Of a stretch of 6,122 bases of DNA, positions 1 through 5,160 are shown piece after piece. The first letter of the stretch is position 1, and the number at the start of each line of letters is the position of its first letter. Position numbers and translations under genes: made by a program. The DNA is from Gammaproteobacteria bacterium (GTDB lineage Bacteria > Pseudomonadota > Gammaproteobacteria > UBA6429): positions 1 to 6,122 of the forward strand of contig DAOVYB010000082.1 in NCBI GenBank assembly GCA_030635835.1, given 5' to 3'. The notes under the pieces were generated by a model that saw only the letters and a list, made by a program, of their open reading frames with translations, was not told where the DNA came from and ran no database searches.

Positions 1-31
1 CTTGGATAAAGTTTAATTGACATAGAATGTT

Positions 32-66
32 AAAAAGGAAGCCCGTAAAACGGCTTCCTTTTTTTT
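32..66 (+). terminator. Intrinsic terminator of an upstream gene outside the window
   Basis: A 7-bp GC-rich stem (37-43 GGAAGCC with 52-58 GGCTTCC) encloses an 8-nt loop and is followed by eight T residues (59-66). It is preceded by five A residues (32-36), so it could also work weakly on the minus strand. It probably ends a plus-strand gene lying to the left of the window, because no gene in the window reads into it from the right. Confidence 0.85.
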
Positions 67-183
67 GTCATAAGAATTAATTTTTGTATTTATTTAACCT
101 GAGCTGCATATAAGAAGCACACGTCATTCCCGCGAGTTTGTAGTGAAAACTCAGTAGTTTAAACTAAGGGTTCTGGTTTAAAA

Positions 184-205
184 GTAGGTTCGCCTTCAGG
201 CGAAC
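184..205 (+). repeat. REP-like element with GTAG head, forward orientation
   Basis: A GTAG tetranucleotide (184-187) is followed directly by a perfect 7-bp stem (188-194 GTTCGCC with 199-205 GGCGAAC) and a TTCA loop. GTAG plus a palindrome is the layout of REP sequences mobilised by RAYT (REP-associated tyrosine) transposases. Membership of a genome-wide family is inferred, since only one window is visible. Confidence 0.6.
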
Positions 206-289
206 GCGGTAATAGTTATGGCGTAATTGTTATAGTTTAACATGTATCAAGTTTATATGAATTTAAAAGGTTCATAGCTTGTGTTTAAC

Positions 290-313
290 ATGTCGGCCTA
301 AAGACCGACCTAC
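290..313 (-). repeat. REP-like element with GTAG head, reverse orientation
   Basis: Read on the minus strand, GTAG (313-310) leads into a hairpin with a 5-bp outer stem (292-296 GTCGG with 305-309 CCGAC), one C/A mismatch, one inner C-G pair and a TAAA loop. It shares the GTAG head and hairpin layout with the element at 184-205 but faces the opposite way, so the pair resembles a BIME (paired REPs in opposite orientation). Confidence 0.6.
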
Positions 314-398
314 AATTTTTATGCACAGCTGAGGTGATATAGATTAGACTTACCAAAGGTACCTCCGAATTTAAACCATCGAATCAAAAGACATAAAT

Positions 399-1025
399 AT
401 GGATAAAAATAAAAAAGAAGTCATTGTTCTTGTCCATGGCATTTGGATGAAAGGACCTGAACTGTTTTATTTACGCTATAAACTATGGCGTCAGGGATAC
501 AAGGTTTATCAATTTCACTACTCCAGTTTGTTCAAAACACCGGAAGAAAATGCGAGCAGGTTATATCAATTTGTTTCTAAAATTGACGCACCTGTTATTC
601 ACTTTGTTGCGCATAGTTTAGGTGGGATTGTGGTTAAACATTTATTTCATCGTTATGAAATAAAACAAATCGGTAAGGTTGTGATGATTGGTACGCCGGT
701 TAATGGTAGCGCAGTTGCTGTTTATTTAAGTCAAAAAAAATATTTAAAATATATATTGGGCAAAACTATTGTTAAAGGCTTGCTGGGGGATGCACCAGGC
801 TGGAATTATAAAAGAAAAATTTGTGTTATTGCCGGTACAAAAAGGATTGGAGCAGGTTATCTCCTGGCTAATAGAGTCATGCAGGAAGCAAATGATGGCA
901 CGGTGAATCTGGATGAAACACAATTAGAACGTGCTGATGAAAGTCACAAGATTCCGCATAGCCATTTTTCACTTTTATTTTCAAATGACGTAGCACAAAT
1001 AATAGTAAAATTCTTAAGAAAATAA
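399..1025 (+). CDS. Small alpha/beta-fold hydrolase (lipase/esterase-like)
   Basis: A 208-residue serine hydrolase of the alpha/beta fold, related to PGAP1/lipase-type esterases; the substrate is unknown. The first strand and oxyanion region read VLVHGIW (residues 10-16). The nucleophile elbow AHSLGG (71-76) puts the catalytic serine at 73. An NDGTV motif supplies a likely catalytic Asp166, and HSHFSLL near the end supplies the His (189, or less likely 187). There is no signal peptide or membrane segment, so it should be cytosolic. It is short for the fold, with almost no lid domain between the elbow and the Asp. The ribosome binding site is weak (AAAAGA, 7 nt before the ATG), but the first strand begins at residue 7, leaving no room for a later start. 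It is the only plus-strand gene here, is AT- and Lys-rich, and converges on the GlcG-like gene. Confidence 0.85.
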   Translation: MDKNKKEVIVLVHGIWMKGPELFYLRYKLWRQGYKVYQFHYSSLFKTPEENASRLYQFVSKIDAPVIHFVAHSLGGIVVKHLFHRYEIKQIGKVVMIGTPVNGSAVAVYLSQKKYLKYILGKTIVKGLLGDAPGWNYKRKICVIAGTKRIGAGYLLANRVMQEANDGTVNLDETQLERADESHKIPHSHFSLLFSNDVAQIIVKFLRK

Positions 1026-1030
1026 ACATT

Positions 1031-1067
1031 TTAGGTAGTGGAGTAATATTTATTCTCCACTACCTAA
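1031..1067. terminator. Hairpin between convergent genes
   Basis: A perfect 13-bp inverted repeat (1031-1043 with 1055-1067; TTAGGTAGTGGAG and its complement) has an 11-nt loop. It starts 6 bases after the hydrolase stop and ends 9 bases before the GlcG-like stop on the other strand, so it is placed to end both transcripts. There is no clean T tract on either strand, so termination may be weak or the hairpin may mainly protect 3' ends. Confidence 0.65.
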
Positions 1068-1076
1068 GATATAAAA

Positions 1077-1577
1077 TTATTCCATTTCTAAATCTTCACG
1101 TACTGCTTCTAAACCTGCGTTTGCACATTTTTCATCAGTTAAACCAGAAGGTGCACCACTGACACCAATGCCGCCTAATATTGAACCACCAATATTAATC
1201 GGGATGCCGCCTGCCGCAATAATTAAACCATCGAGTTTTCCAACCTGAAACGGTTTAGTAAAACGATCTTCTATTTGGGATAACGGGGAATTAAATGCCA
1301 TAGCACTATGTGCTTTTTGTTTACTGATTGGCAACGTGATATCCATCGCCAATACATCACGTAATACGACCTGGGCATGACCACCGCGATCAACAACAGT
1401 CACAGCAATTTGAACGCCTTCCTTACGGCACTGTTTAATTGCAGCCTGTGCAATACGAAGTGCCGTTTCCAGTTTTAACCGTTTAACTGAAATGCTTAAA
1501 GGTTCATCATCTGAATAAGCACTGTTTGATAAAGAAAATATCAATGGAAAAAGAAATAACATTTTTAAATATTTCAT
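1077..1577 (-). CDS. Secreted GlcG/HbpS-family (haem-binding-type) protein
   Basis: A 166-residue member of the GlcG/HbpS-like family (DUF336-type). Some members bind or degrade haem; others sit next to glycolate or diol catabolism genes, and the role of this one is unknown. Residues 1-22 form a signal peptide: a Lys-containing start, a hydrophobic LFLFPLIFSL core and a likely cut after AYS. The mature 144-residue chain would therefore be periplasmic. Family features include AVTVVDRGGHAQVVLRD (58-74), KAHSAM (88-93), the glycine-rich AAGGIPI (121-127) and GGIGVSGA (135-142), followed by DEKCANAGLEA (148-158). The start is supported by AGGGGGA five bases upstream (1583-1589). It lies 39 bp downstream of the two-repeat protein on the same strand with no terminator between, so co-transcription is plausible. 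Confidence 0.85.
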   Translation of the reverse strand: MKYLKMLFLFPLIFSLSNSAYSDDEPLSISVKRLKLETALRIAQAAIKQCRKEGVQIAVTVVDRGGHAQVVLRDVLAMDITLPISKQKAHSAMAFNSPLSQIEDRFTKPFQVGKLDGLIIAAGGIPINIGGSILGGIGVSGAPSGLTDEKCANAGLEAVREDLEME

Positions 1578-1616
1578 TATAGTCCCCCTGAAGAGAGTAA
1601 TTTATTTATAGTATGT

Positions 1617-2171
1617 TTATTGATCTGCAAGCTTATTAAGTTCATCAAGCAATTGCATAACAAGTTGTTTACCGTTTGCGGTCATTTTTTTAGTTAATGT
1701 ATCAGGATCACGTTCACCATCAATCAGTCGTTTCATAATACCACCGAGCTGACGCATATCGCCCTGAGTCGTCGTCATTTGTTCAGCCATAAATGAAGCT
1801 GCTTGTAATGCCTGTGCATCACCACGGCAAGCCGCATTAATCATACTAGCAAGTCCGGGTGCCGCCATAGTGGGATCAGCTTGTTGCTGTACTTCGGGCA
1901 AGCTCGCAGGATTCTGTAATCCTAATAGAATACTTTTTATAATAATCTTATCTTCATCATCAAGTTTAGCTAATAAATCTTCCCCGCGCTGACCTGCGAC
2001 AATTTTATTTATTGCGGCAACAAGTTCATGCCAGTTTTGTTGAGTTGCCATATCTAACATGGGCTTAAGTTGCTGTTTCGCCGTATCATTCTGGCAGGCG
2101 TGAACAACCTGGTGAATGAGTACAGCGTGGGATTGTCGGATTTGTTCTTCTTGTGAGGGGATATTTGCCAT
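1617..2171 (-). CDS. Unrecognised helical protein with two internal repeats
   Basis: A 184-residue, probably all-helical soluble protein that I cannot assign to a named family. It has no signal peptide or membrane segment. The two halves look alike. Residues about 24-86 and 113-178 each begin with an AC..D box, continue with a helical stretch, reach a G.R[GD]..L..K core (GQRGEDLLAKL; GERDPDTLTKKM) and end with hydrophobic helices (IIIKSILLGL; QLVMQLLDEL). A Pro/Gln/Ala-rich linker separates them. The G-E/Q-R-D/G core resembles short helical segments I associate with the ends of bacterial TPR/STAND-type proteins, from memory only. The ribosome binding site is weak. A TATACT at 2202-2207 (minus strand) could be a -10 box, without a clear -35. 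The gene is followed 39 bp later by the GlcG-like gene. Confidence 0.75.
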   Translation of the reverse strand: MANIPSQEEQIRQSHAVLIHQVVHACQNDTAKQQLKPMLDMATQQNWHELVAAINKIVAGQRGEDLLAKLDDEDKIIIKSILLGLQNPASLPEVQQQADPTMAAPGLASMINAACRGDAQALQAASFMAEQMTTTQGDMRQLGGIMKRLIDGERDPDTLTKKMTANGKQLVMQLLDELNKLADQ

Positions 2172-2241
2172 TATTACTTATCTCTTATTATGTCAGTTCT
2201 GAGTATAAGAAATATTTGGGTTAAAGAATATAAAAGACAAA

Positions 2242-2266
2242 AAAAAATTGTCGGGAACAATTTTTT
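2242..2266. terminator. AT-rich hairpin, possible weak terminator
   Basis: A 10-bp inverted repeat (2242-2251 AAAAAATTGT with 2257-2266 ACAATTTTTT) has a CGGGA loop. It is almost entirely A-T and so of low stability. It lies between the stronger terminator after the DsrC-like gene and the start of the two-repeat gene. It overlaps the left end of the repeat element at 2249-2311 and may be a chance product of the A tract. Confidence 0.3.
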
Positions 2267-2311
2267 CATGAGCGGAGCGAACCAGAACGGGGGAGGGCTG
2301 GACGCCCGACA
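2249..2311. repeat. Repeat-like element with 7-bp inverted ends
   Basis: TGTCGGG (2249-2255) and CCCGACA (2305-2311) are perfect inverted ends around a 49-base GC-richer interior that contrasts with the AT-rich flanks. Inside lie a small hairpin (2295-2298 GGGC with 2304-2307 GCCC) and AGCGGAGCGAA (2271-2281), which occurs again exactly at 3006-3016 within another inverted-repeat element. It looks like a dispersed non-coding repeat; no family can be named from one window. Confidence 0.45.
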
Positions 2312-2314
2312 TAA

Positions 2315-2342
2315 AAAAAGGAACGCATTTGCGTTCCTTTTT
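2315..2342 (-). terminator. Intrinsic terminator after the DsrC-like gene
   Basis: A perfect stem (2320-2326 GGAACGC with 2331-2337 GCGTTCC) has an ATTT loop and is flanked by A and T tracts that extend the pairing. On the minus strand it is followed by seven T residues (complement of 2313-2319). It begins 25 bases after the stop of the DsrC-like gene, so that gene probably ends its transcript here, separating it from the two-repeat and GlcG-like genes. Confidence 0.85.
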
Positions 2343-2367
2343 CAGGTATAACCAATAGTTGATTAGC

Positions 2368-2703
2368 TTAACTACAGCCTTTAGGGCGAGGTAAACCAGC
2401 AATTTTGTTTGCACATTTAATTAGACCCGTTGGGAATAATGAATAAATATATTTCTGGCTAGAATGATCTTTGTCATATTTCGTTTGCATCAGTTTAGAG
2501 AACTTACGAGGCTCACAAACACTGCCATTATCTTCGAAAAATTCACGAGCAAGATTGATGATATTCCAGTGCTCTTCACCCATCTCACCTACATTCTCAG
2601 TAACAGCGATTTGTTTGGCCAACTCTTCGCTCCACTCTTCCAGGTTTAATAACCAACCTGCTTCAGATAGCTCAATTGTTTTACCGTCTACTACTGCTTC
2701 CAT
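2368..2703 (-). CDS. DsrC/TusE-family sulfur-carrier-like protein, atypical cysteines
   Basis: A 111-residue cytosolic protein of the DsrC/TusE/DsvC family, small sulfur-relay carriers acting with dissimilatory sulfite reductase (DsrC) or in tRNA 2-thiouridine synthesis (TusE). Family features are G.TIELSEAGWL (7-18), W..ELA (24-29), EHWNIIN (44-50), YIYSLFP (85-91) and the C-terminal arm KIAGLPRPKGCS. The penultimate Cys110 is the sulfur-carrying CysA. The canonical CysB position, eleven residues earlier, holds Asn99; a cysteine sits two residues further up at 97. Cys63 is a third cysteine, in place of the usual Pro-containing segment. Proper DsrC has Cys at both sites and E. coli TusE has only CysA, so this protein fits neither exactly. 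The start is supported by AGGTGAG five bases upstream (2709-2715). No other sulfur gene is adjacent. It has its own terminator (2315-2342) and probably its own promoter. Confidence 0.88.
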   Translation of the reverse strand: MEAVVDGKTIELSEAGWLLNLEEWSEELAKQIAVTENVGEMGEEHWNIINLAREFFEDNGSVCEPRKFSKLMQTKYDKDHSSQKYIYSLFPTGLIKCANKIAGLPRPKGCS

Positions 2704-2774
2704 TGTAACTCACCTAATATTTTGTATATGTCTATAAAGTTGAGCGATTTTATCAGGAATTATTCTGAAAAACC

Positions 2775-2794
2775 ATATCAGGGACTGCTGATAT
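2775..2794. promoter_or_regulatory. Inverted repeat upstream of the DsrC-like gene, possible operator
   Basis: ATATCAG (2775-2781) and CTGATAT (2788-2794) form a 7-bp inverted repeat with a 6-base spacer, 72-91 bases upstream of the DsrC-like start. A second TATCAGG lies nearer the gene at 2751-2757. This is the form of a dimeric regulator site, but no regulator can be named and chance is possible in AT-rich DNA. Confidence 0.25.
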
Positions 2795-2996
2795 AGAAAA
2801 AAATCTGTTTTTTCTACTGTTTGTGTAAGTTGTTGATAATAATGCTAAATTATAGGGGCGGTAACTGTATTTAAAAATATATTACTGATTTTATCGCCGT
2901 AAAACGTCAAATAATTGTAAAAATTTGCACTGGCATATGTATTTTTAGCAAATTTAGGACTGCAAATGGTGATTTTTAAACTCTACTCCAGAGTAG

Positions 2997-3023
2997 CCTG
3001 GATGCAGCGGAGCGAAATCCAGG
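2997..3023. repeat. Inverted-repeat element, REP-like or weak terminator
   Basis: CCTGGAT (2997-3003) and ATCCAGG (3017-3023) pair as a 7-bp stem around a GC-rich 13-base loop containing AGCGGAGCGA. It begins 29 bases after the stop of the NAD-kinase-like gene and may stabilise or end that transcript, although no T tract follows on the minus strand. Similar CCTGGAT-type palindromes are, from memory, common dispersed repeats in gammaproteobacteria. Confidence 0.5.
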
Positions 3024-3052
3024 ATGATTTTAGATGACTTCCGGGATTACTT

Positions 3053-4060
3053 TTAAAGTATTAACCTCGCTTTATTATCTGAGATATTAATTGTTGTTGT
3101 GTTTCCGGCATTAAAGTTCACATAATCATTTTCAATGCCGTCACTAAATATGACACCGTTTTTTGCCATGTATGAATTCAGCACTAATGGTTTATCTGGC
3201 GTAATCACACCAAACACCATATTGGATTGAGACGATTTACTTGGCCAGGGTTCACGCACGGCGTAAACAAGAAAATCTGCATCCCAGGCAAAGCGGCTGC
3301 CTTCTTTGGGTAAATTCACACTGCCGCCAAGTGCTTCTACTATGCCAACTGCACCGGCATAAACTGATTTCATCCAGCCCGTTGATCCGGCACCGGTTGA
3401 AATAATAATGCCACTGGATGATTGGTCTTCGCCAATACCGGCTTGTTCAATATGGTAACGTGCAGAGGTATGCGTATTCGGGCCAACAAATAAATCATTA
3501 AATGCGACTAATTCCTGCCCATCATTTAATTTAGCTTTTGCCATGGTGACTTCCTGAATAAACGACTGACCACGTAAGGCATCAGCTAACTTGTCAGATA
3601 ACTTTTGAGTGGTAAAAGGCAATAACACACCTTCAATCTTTTTAGGATCCGGGTTCACACCAATAATAGGCTGCTTGTCTAAATACTTTGCCGTGTTTAC
3701 AACCAGACCATCCTGACCGACAACTATAACCAGATCATTTTCACCAAAGCTAAATTGTGGCACTAACTTACGTGAGATAACCTGCGTTTTAATGCCGCGT
3801 GGAATAATGTCGCGCAATTGATTTAACGCATCGTGATAACGTGCATGATCTTTTTCAATATGCGTGAATGACTGACCGGCATGTTCTAAATAAAACTTTG
3901 CCTGTTCTGTTGTATTAAAACGCGCAGTTAATTCTTCAAGCTCAGTTTCACGCGTAATAATAATTACATGCTCATAAAGTGAACGTGAGGGAACACGAGC
4001 AATCCCCTGAGTGAAACCAGGGATTGCACGTGTTGTTTGTGATTGAGTTGAATTATTCAT
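3053..4060 (-). CDS. ATP-NAD-kinase-like protein
   Basis: A 335-residue cytosolic protein related to the ATP-NAD kinase family, which transfers a phosphate from ATP to NAD. The phosphate-binding loop reads VVGQDGLVVNTAKY (113-126), against GGDG in classical NAD kinases; Asp117 is kept but the second Gly is Gln. FNDLFVG (187-193) matches the N-E/D substrate motif and STGAGSTGW (221-229) the glycine-rich GTGSTAY-type motif. It is longer than typical bacterial NAD kinases because of about 100 N-terminal residues before the loop, so its substrate may not be NAD. The ATG at 4060 is chosen because GGAAG (4069-4073) lies 8 bases upstream. The longer reading from a TTG at 4075, or an ATG at 4066, would have no usable site. 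The start overlaps the SPFH stop by 8 nt (ATGAATAA), indicating translational coupling. Confidence 0.85.
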   Translation of the reverse strand: MNNSTQSQTTRAIPGFTQGIARVPSRSLYEHVIIITRETELEELTARFNTTEQAKFYLEHAGQSFTHIEKDHARYHDALNQLRDIIPRGIKTQVISRKLVPQFSFGENDLVIVVGQDGLVVNTAKYLDKQPIIGVNPDPKKIEGVLLPFTTQKLSDKLADALRGQSFIQEVTMAKAKLNDGQELVAFNDLFVGPNTHTSARYHIEQAGIGEDQSSSGIIISTGAGSTGWMKSVYAGAVGIVEALGGSVNLPKEGSRFAWDADFLVYAVREPWPSKSSQSNMVFGVITPDKPLVLNSYMAKNGVIFSDGIENDYVNFNAGNTTTINISDNKARLIL

Positions 4061-4967
4061 TGGCATTACTTCCAATGTAACTCACTACTTTACTCACAAG
4101 ATCTGGCGTAATGGTTAAGTTATCAATACTGCCGGTATTTGCTGCCCATTCTTTTAAAGCTAACCCCACCATGGATTGTGGTGATAAGTCTTTGTACAAG
4201 CGATAACGAATTTCATCGGCTTTAGTTTCGGCTTCCGCTTCCATTTCCATCGCTTTGGCTTCAGCTTGCGCCTGTTTGATTCGGTTTTCACTTTGTTTAA
4301 CAACTAATTCACGACGCCGTTCTTCAAGCTCGACTTCATTATCTAACTCACTATTTTTAATTTTGCTTTCTTCAGCAACGGCCGCTTTGCGTCGTGTGTA
4401 GATCGCTAAATCAGAACGTTGTTGTAAACTTTCACGGTAATCCGCTTCAAGTGCTTTTTGCATTTCTGGTGTGGCTTTCACTGCTGTAAAGTACAAACTT
4501 TCAACCACAACACCCAGTGCTTTTAATTTAGGTTCATTTTGCACACTGGCTAACACTTCAGAAGTGAGTTCTTTAACTTTAATCAGTGCTTCATCTAATG
4601 AAAGGTTATTAACACCACTACGCGTATTTGCCTGTACCGCATTAATGACGCGGCTGACTAACTTGTGCGGATCTTTACTAAGATAATTACGCGTGACGGG
4701 ATCAATCGTAAAATCAAGAACCTTAGCAGTTTCAGCTGGTGCAACAAGGCGATAACTTAACTGACCCTGAATGCTGATCTCCTGATAATTCGCCGTTGTT
4801 TCATTAAAAATAAACGGTGCGTCCTGACTGATAACAGGCACAGTGGCAATAGAGGTATTGTGTGGCCAGTACCAAAAGGTTAATCCGGCACCTTCTTTTT
4901 TAACGTTACCGCTTTTATAGCGTATAACAAATGTGTTGGGTTCACCTTTGAAATATTTAATAACCAT
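4053..4967 (-). CDS. SPFH/Band-7 (prohibitin/stomatin-like) domain protein
   Basis: A 304-residue protein of the SPFH superfamily (stomatin, prohibitin, flotillin, HflK/C), which forms oligomeric scaffolds at membranes. The SPFH domain covers about residues 5-175, with typical elements at YQEISIQGQLSYRL (61-74), DPHKLVSRVINAVQ (99-112), SLDEAL (123-128) and LGVVVESLYFTAVKATPEM (151-169). A long Glu/Lys/Ala-rich coiled coil follows (about 170-255, with AQAEAKAMEMEAEAET), then a C-terminal helical tail. Most family members have an N-terminal membrane segment; none is visible here, so it may be cytosolic or peripheral, or recruited by partners. The start has a near-perfect AGGAGGT (4973-4979) five bases upstream. 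It follows NadA on the same strand and overlaps the NAD-kinase-like gene by 8 nt, suggesting a shared function. Confidence 0.88.
   Translation of the reverse strand: MVIKYFKGEPNTFVIRYKSGNVKKEGAGLTFWYWPHNTSIATVPVISQDAPFIFNETTANYQEISIQGQLSYRLVAPAETAKVLDFTIDPVTRNYLSKDPHKLVSRVINAVQANTRSGVNNLSLDEALIKVKELTSEVLASVQNEPKLKALGVVVESLYFTAVKATPEMQKALEADYRESLQQRSDLAIYTRRKAAVAEESKIKNSELDNEVELEERRRELVVKQSENRIKQAQAEAKAMEMEAEAETKADEIRYRLYKDLSPQSMVGLALKEWAANTGSIDNLTITPDLVSKVVSYIGSNANE
4069..4073 (-). promoter_or_regulatory. Ribosome binding site that sets the NAD-kinase-like start
   Basis: GGAAG on the minus strand lies inside the end of the SPFH gene, 8 bases before the ATG at 4060 but only 2 bases before the in-frame ATG at 4066 and overlapping the first codons of the TTG-4075 reading. 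It therefore favours the 4060 start. Confidence 0.6.
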
Positions 4968-4992
4968 AGTACACCTCCTACTTCTTTATATT

Positions 4993-5012
4993 CCTTCTCC
5001 TTGTGGGGAAGG
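4993..5012. repeat. REP-like hairpin, copy 1
   Basis: CCTTCTCC (4993-5000), loop TTGT and GGGGAAGG (5005-5012) form an 8-bp stem with one non-Watson-Crick position. It lies 25 bases upstream of the SPFH start on the minus strand, close to the AGGAGGT site. It is the degenerate copy of the hairpin at 5106-5125 and could influence how much SPFH mRNA follows nadA. Confidence 0.6.
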
Positions 5013-5105
5013 TTAGGATGGGGAGAATTGTTATTTCCCTTCATTTTCTAAGCCGCATTATCAGATAACTGCGACTGATTAAAACGCAACATTCTTCTTT
5101 ATGTT

Positions 5106-5125
5106 CCTTCCCCTTGTGGGGAAGG
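5106..5125. repeat. REP-like hairpin, copy 2
   Basis: A perfect 8-bp stem, CCTTCCCC (5106-5113) with GGGGAAGG (5118-5125), has a TTGT loop and is followed on the plus strand by TTAGGATGGGGAG. It lies 35 bases after the nadA stop. The CCCTCTCCCTCC at the right edge of the window (6111-6122) looks like the start of a related element upstream of nadA. Confidence 0.65.
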
Positions 5126-5160
5126 TTAGGATGGGGAGAATTGTTATTTCTCATCATTTT

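Larger units (their letters stand above)
67..398. other. Non-coding region upstream of the hydrolase gene
   Basis: This 332-base AT-rich stretch has no convincing gene; the longest plus-strand start-to-stop reading frame noticed is 11 codons plus stop (242-277). It holds two REP-like hairpins in opposite orientation (184-205 and 290-313), a direct repeat GTTTAACATGT at 235-245 and 283-293, a perfect 12-bp palindrome TAGTTTAAACTA at 155-166, and a 6-bp inverted repeat GAGTTT/AAACTC at 134-139/147-152. Any promoter for the hydrolase must lie here, probably after 315. A GATATA at about 336-341 could be a -10 box, but no good -35 box accompanies it. Confidence 0.7.
2704..3052. other. Non-coding gap upstream of the DsrC-like gene
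   Basis: This 349-base AT-rich gap separates the NAD-related genes from the DsrC-like gene, all on the minus strand. No gene is supported; a 23-codon plus-strand reading frame at about 2966-3037 only runs through the repeat element. Contents: an inverted repeat at 2775-2794, two copies of TATCAGG (2751-2757, 2776-2782), an AT hairpin AGAAAAAA/TTTTTTCT (2795-2802/2808-2815), a small inverted repeat CTACTC/GAGTAG (2983-2988/2991-2996) and the element at 2997-3023. The DsrC-like promoter should lie within it, but I see no clear -35/-10 pair. Confidence 0.65.

Noticed and set aside
242..277. An 11-codon leader peptide before the hydrolase gene
   Set aside because: No ribosome binding site, no regulatory codon pattern, and 120 bases separate it from the gene.
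2193..2414. Minus-strand 73-residue reading frame overlapping the end of the DsrC-like gene
   Set aside because: It overlaps a real gene in another frame, runs through an intrinsic terminator and a repeat element, and its protein has no recognisable features.
2464..2737. Plus-strand reading frames (61 and 88 residues) opposite the DsrC-like gene
   Set aside because: They lie antisense to a gene with clear family motifs and a good ribosome binding site, and show no motif of their own.
2795..2815. AT hairpin AGAAAAAA/TTTTTTCT as a terminator
   Set aside because: The stem is almost only A-T pairs and would be unstable; such repeats are expected by chance in this AT-rich gap.
4061..4075. Longer start (TTG at 4075) for the NAD-kinase-like protein
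   Set aside because: The only Shine-Dalgarno-like sequence, GGAAG, overlaps its first codons, whereas the ATG at 4060 has the right spacing.
4471..4686. Plus-strand 71-residue reading frame opposite the SPFH gene
   Set aside because: Antisense shadow of a well-supported gene.
5048..5093. A 14-codon peptide gene in the vestigial nadA tail
   Set aside because: It is explained by the 113-bp duplication and has no good ribosome binding site of its own.
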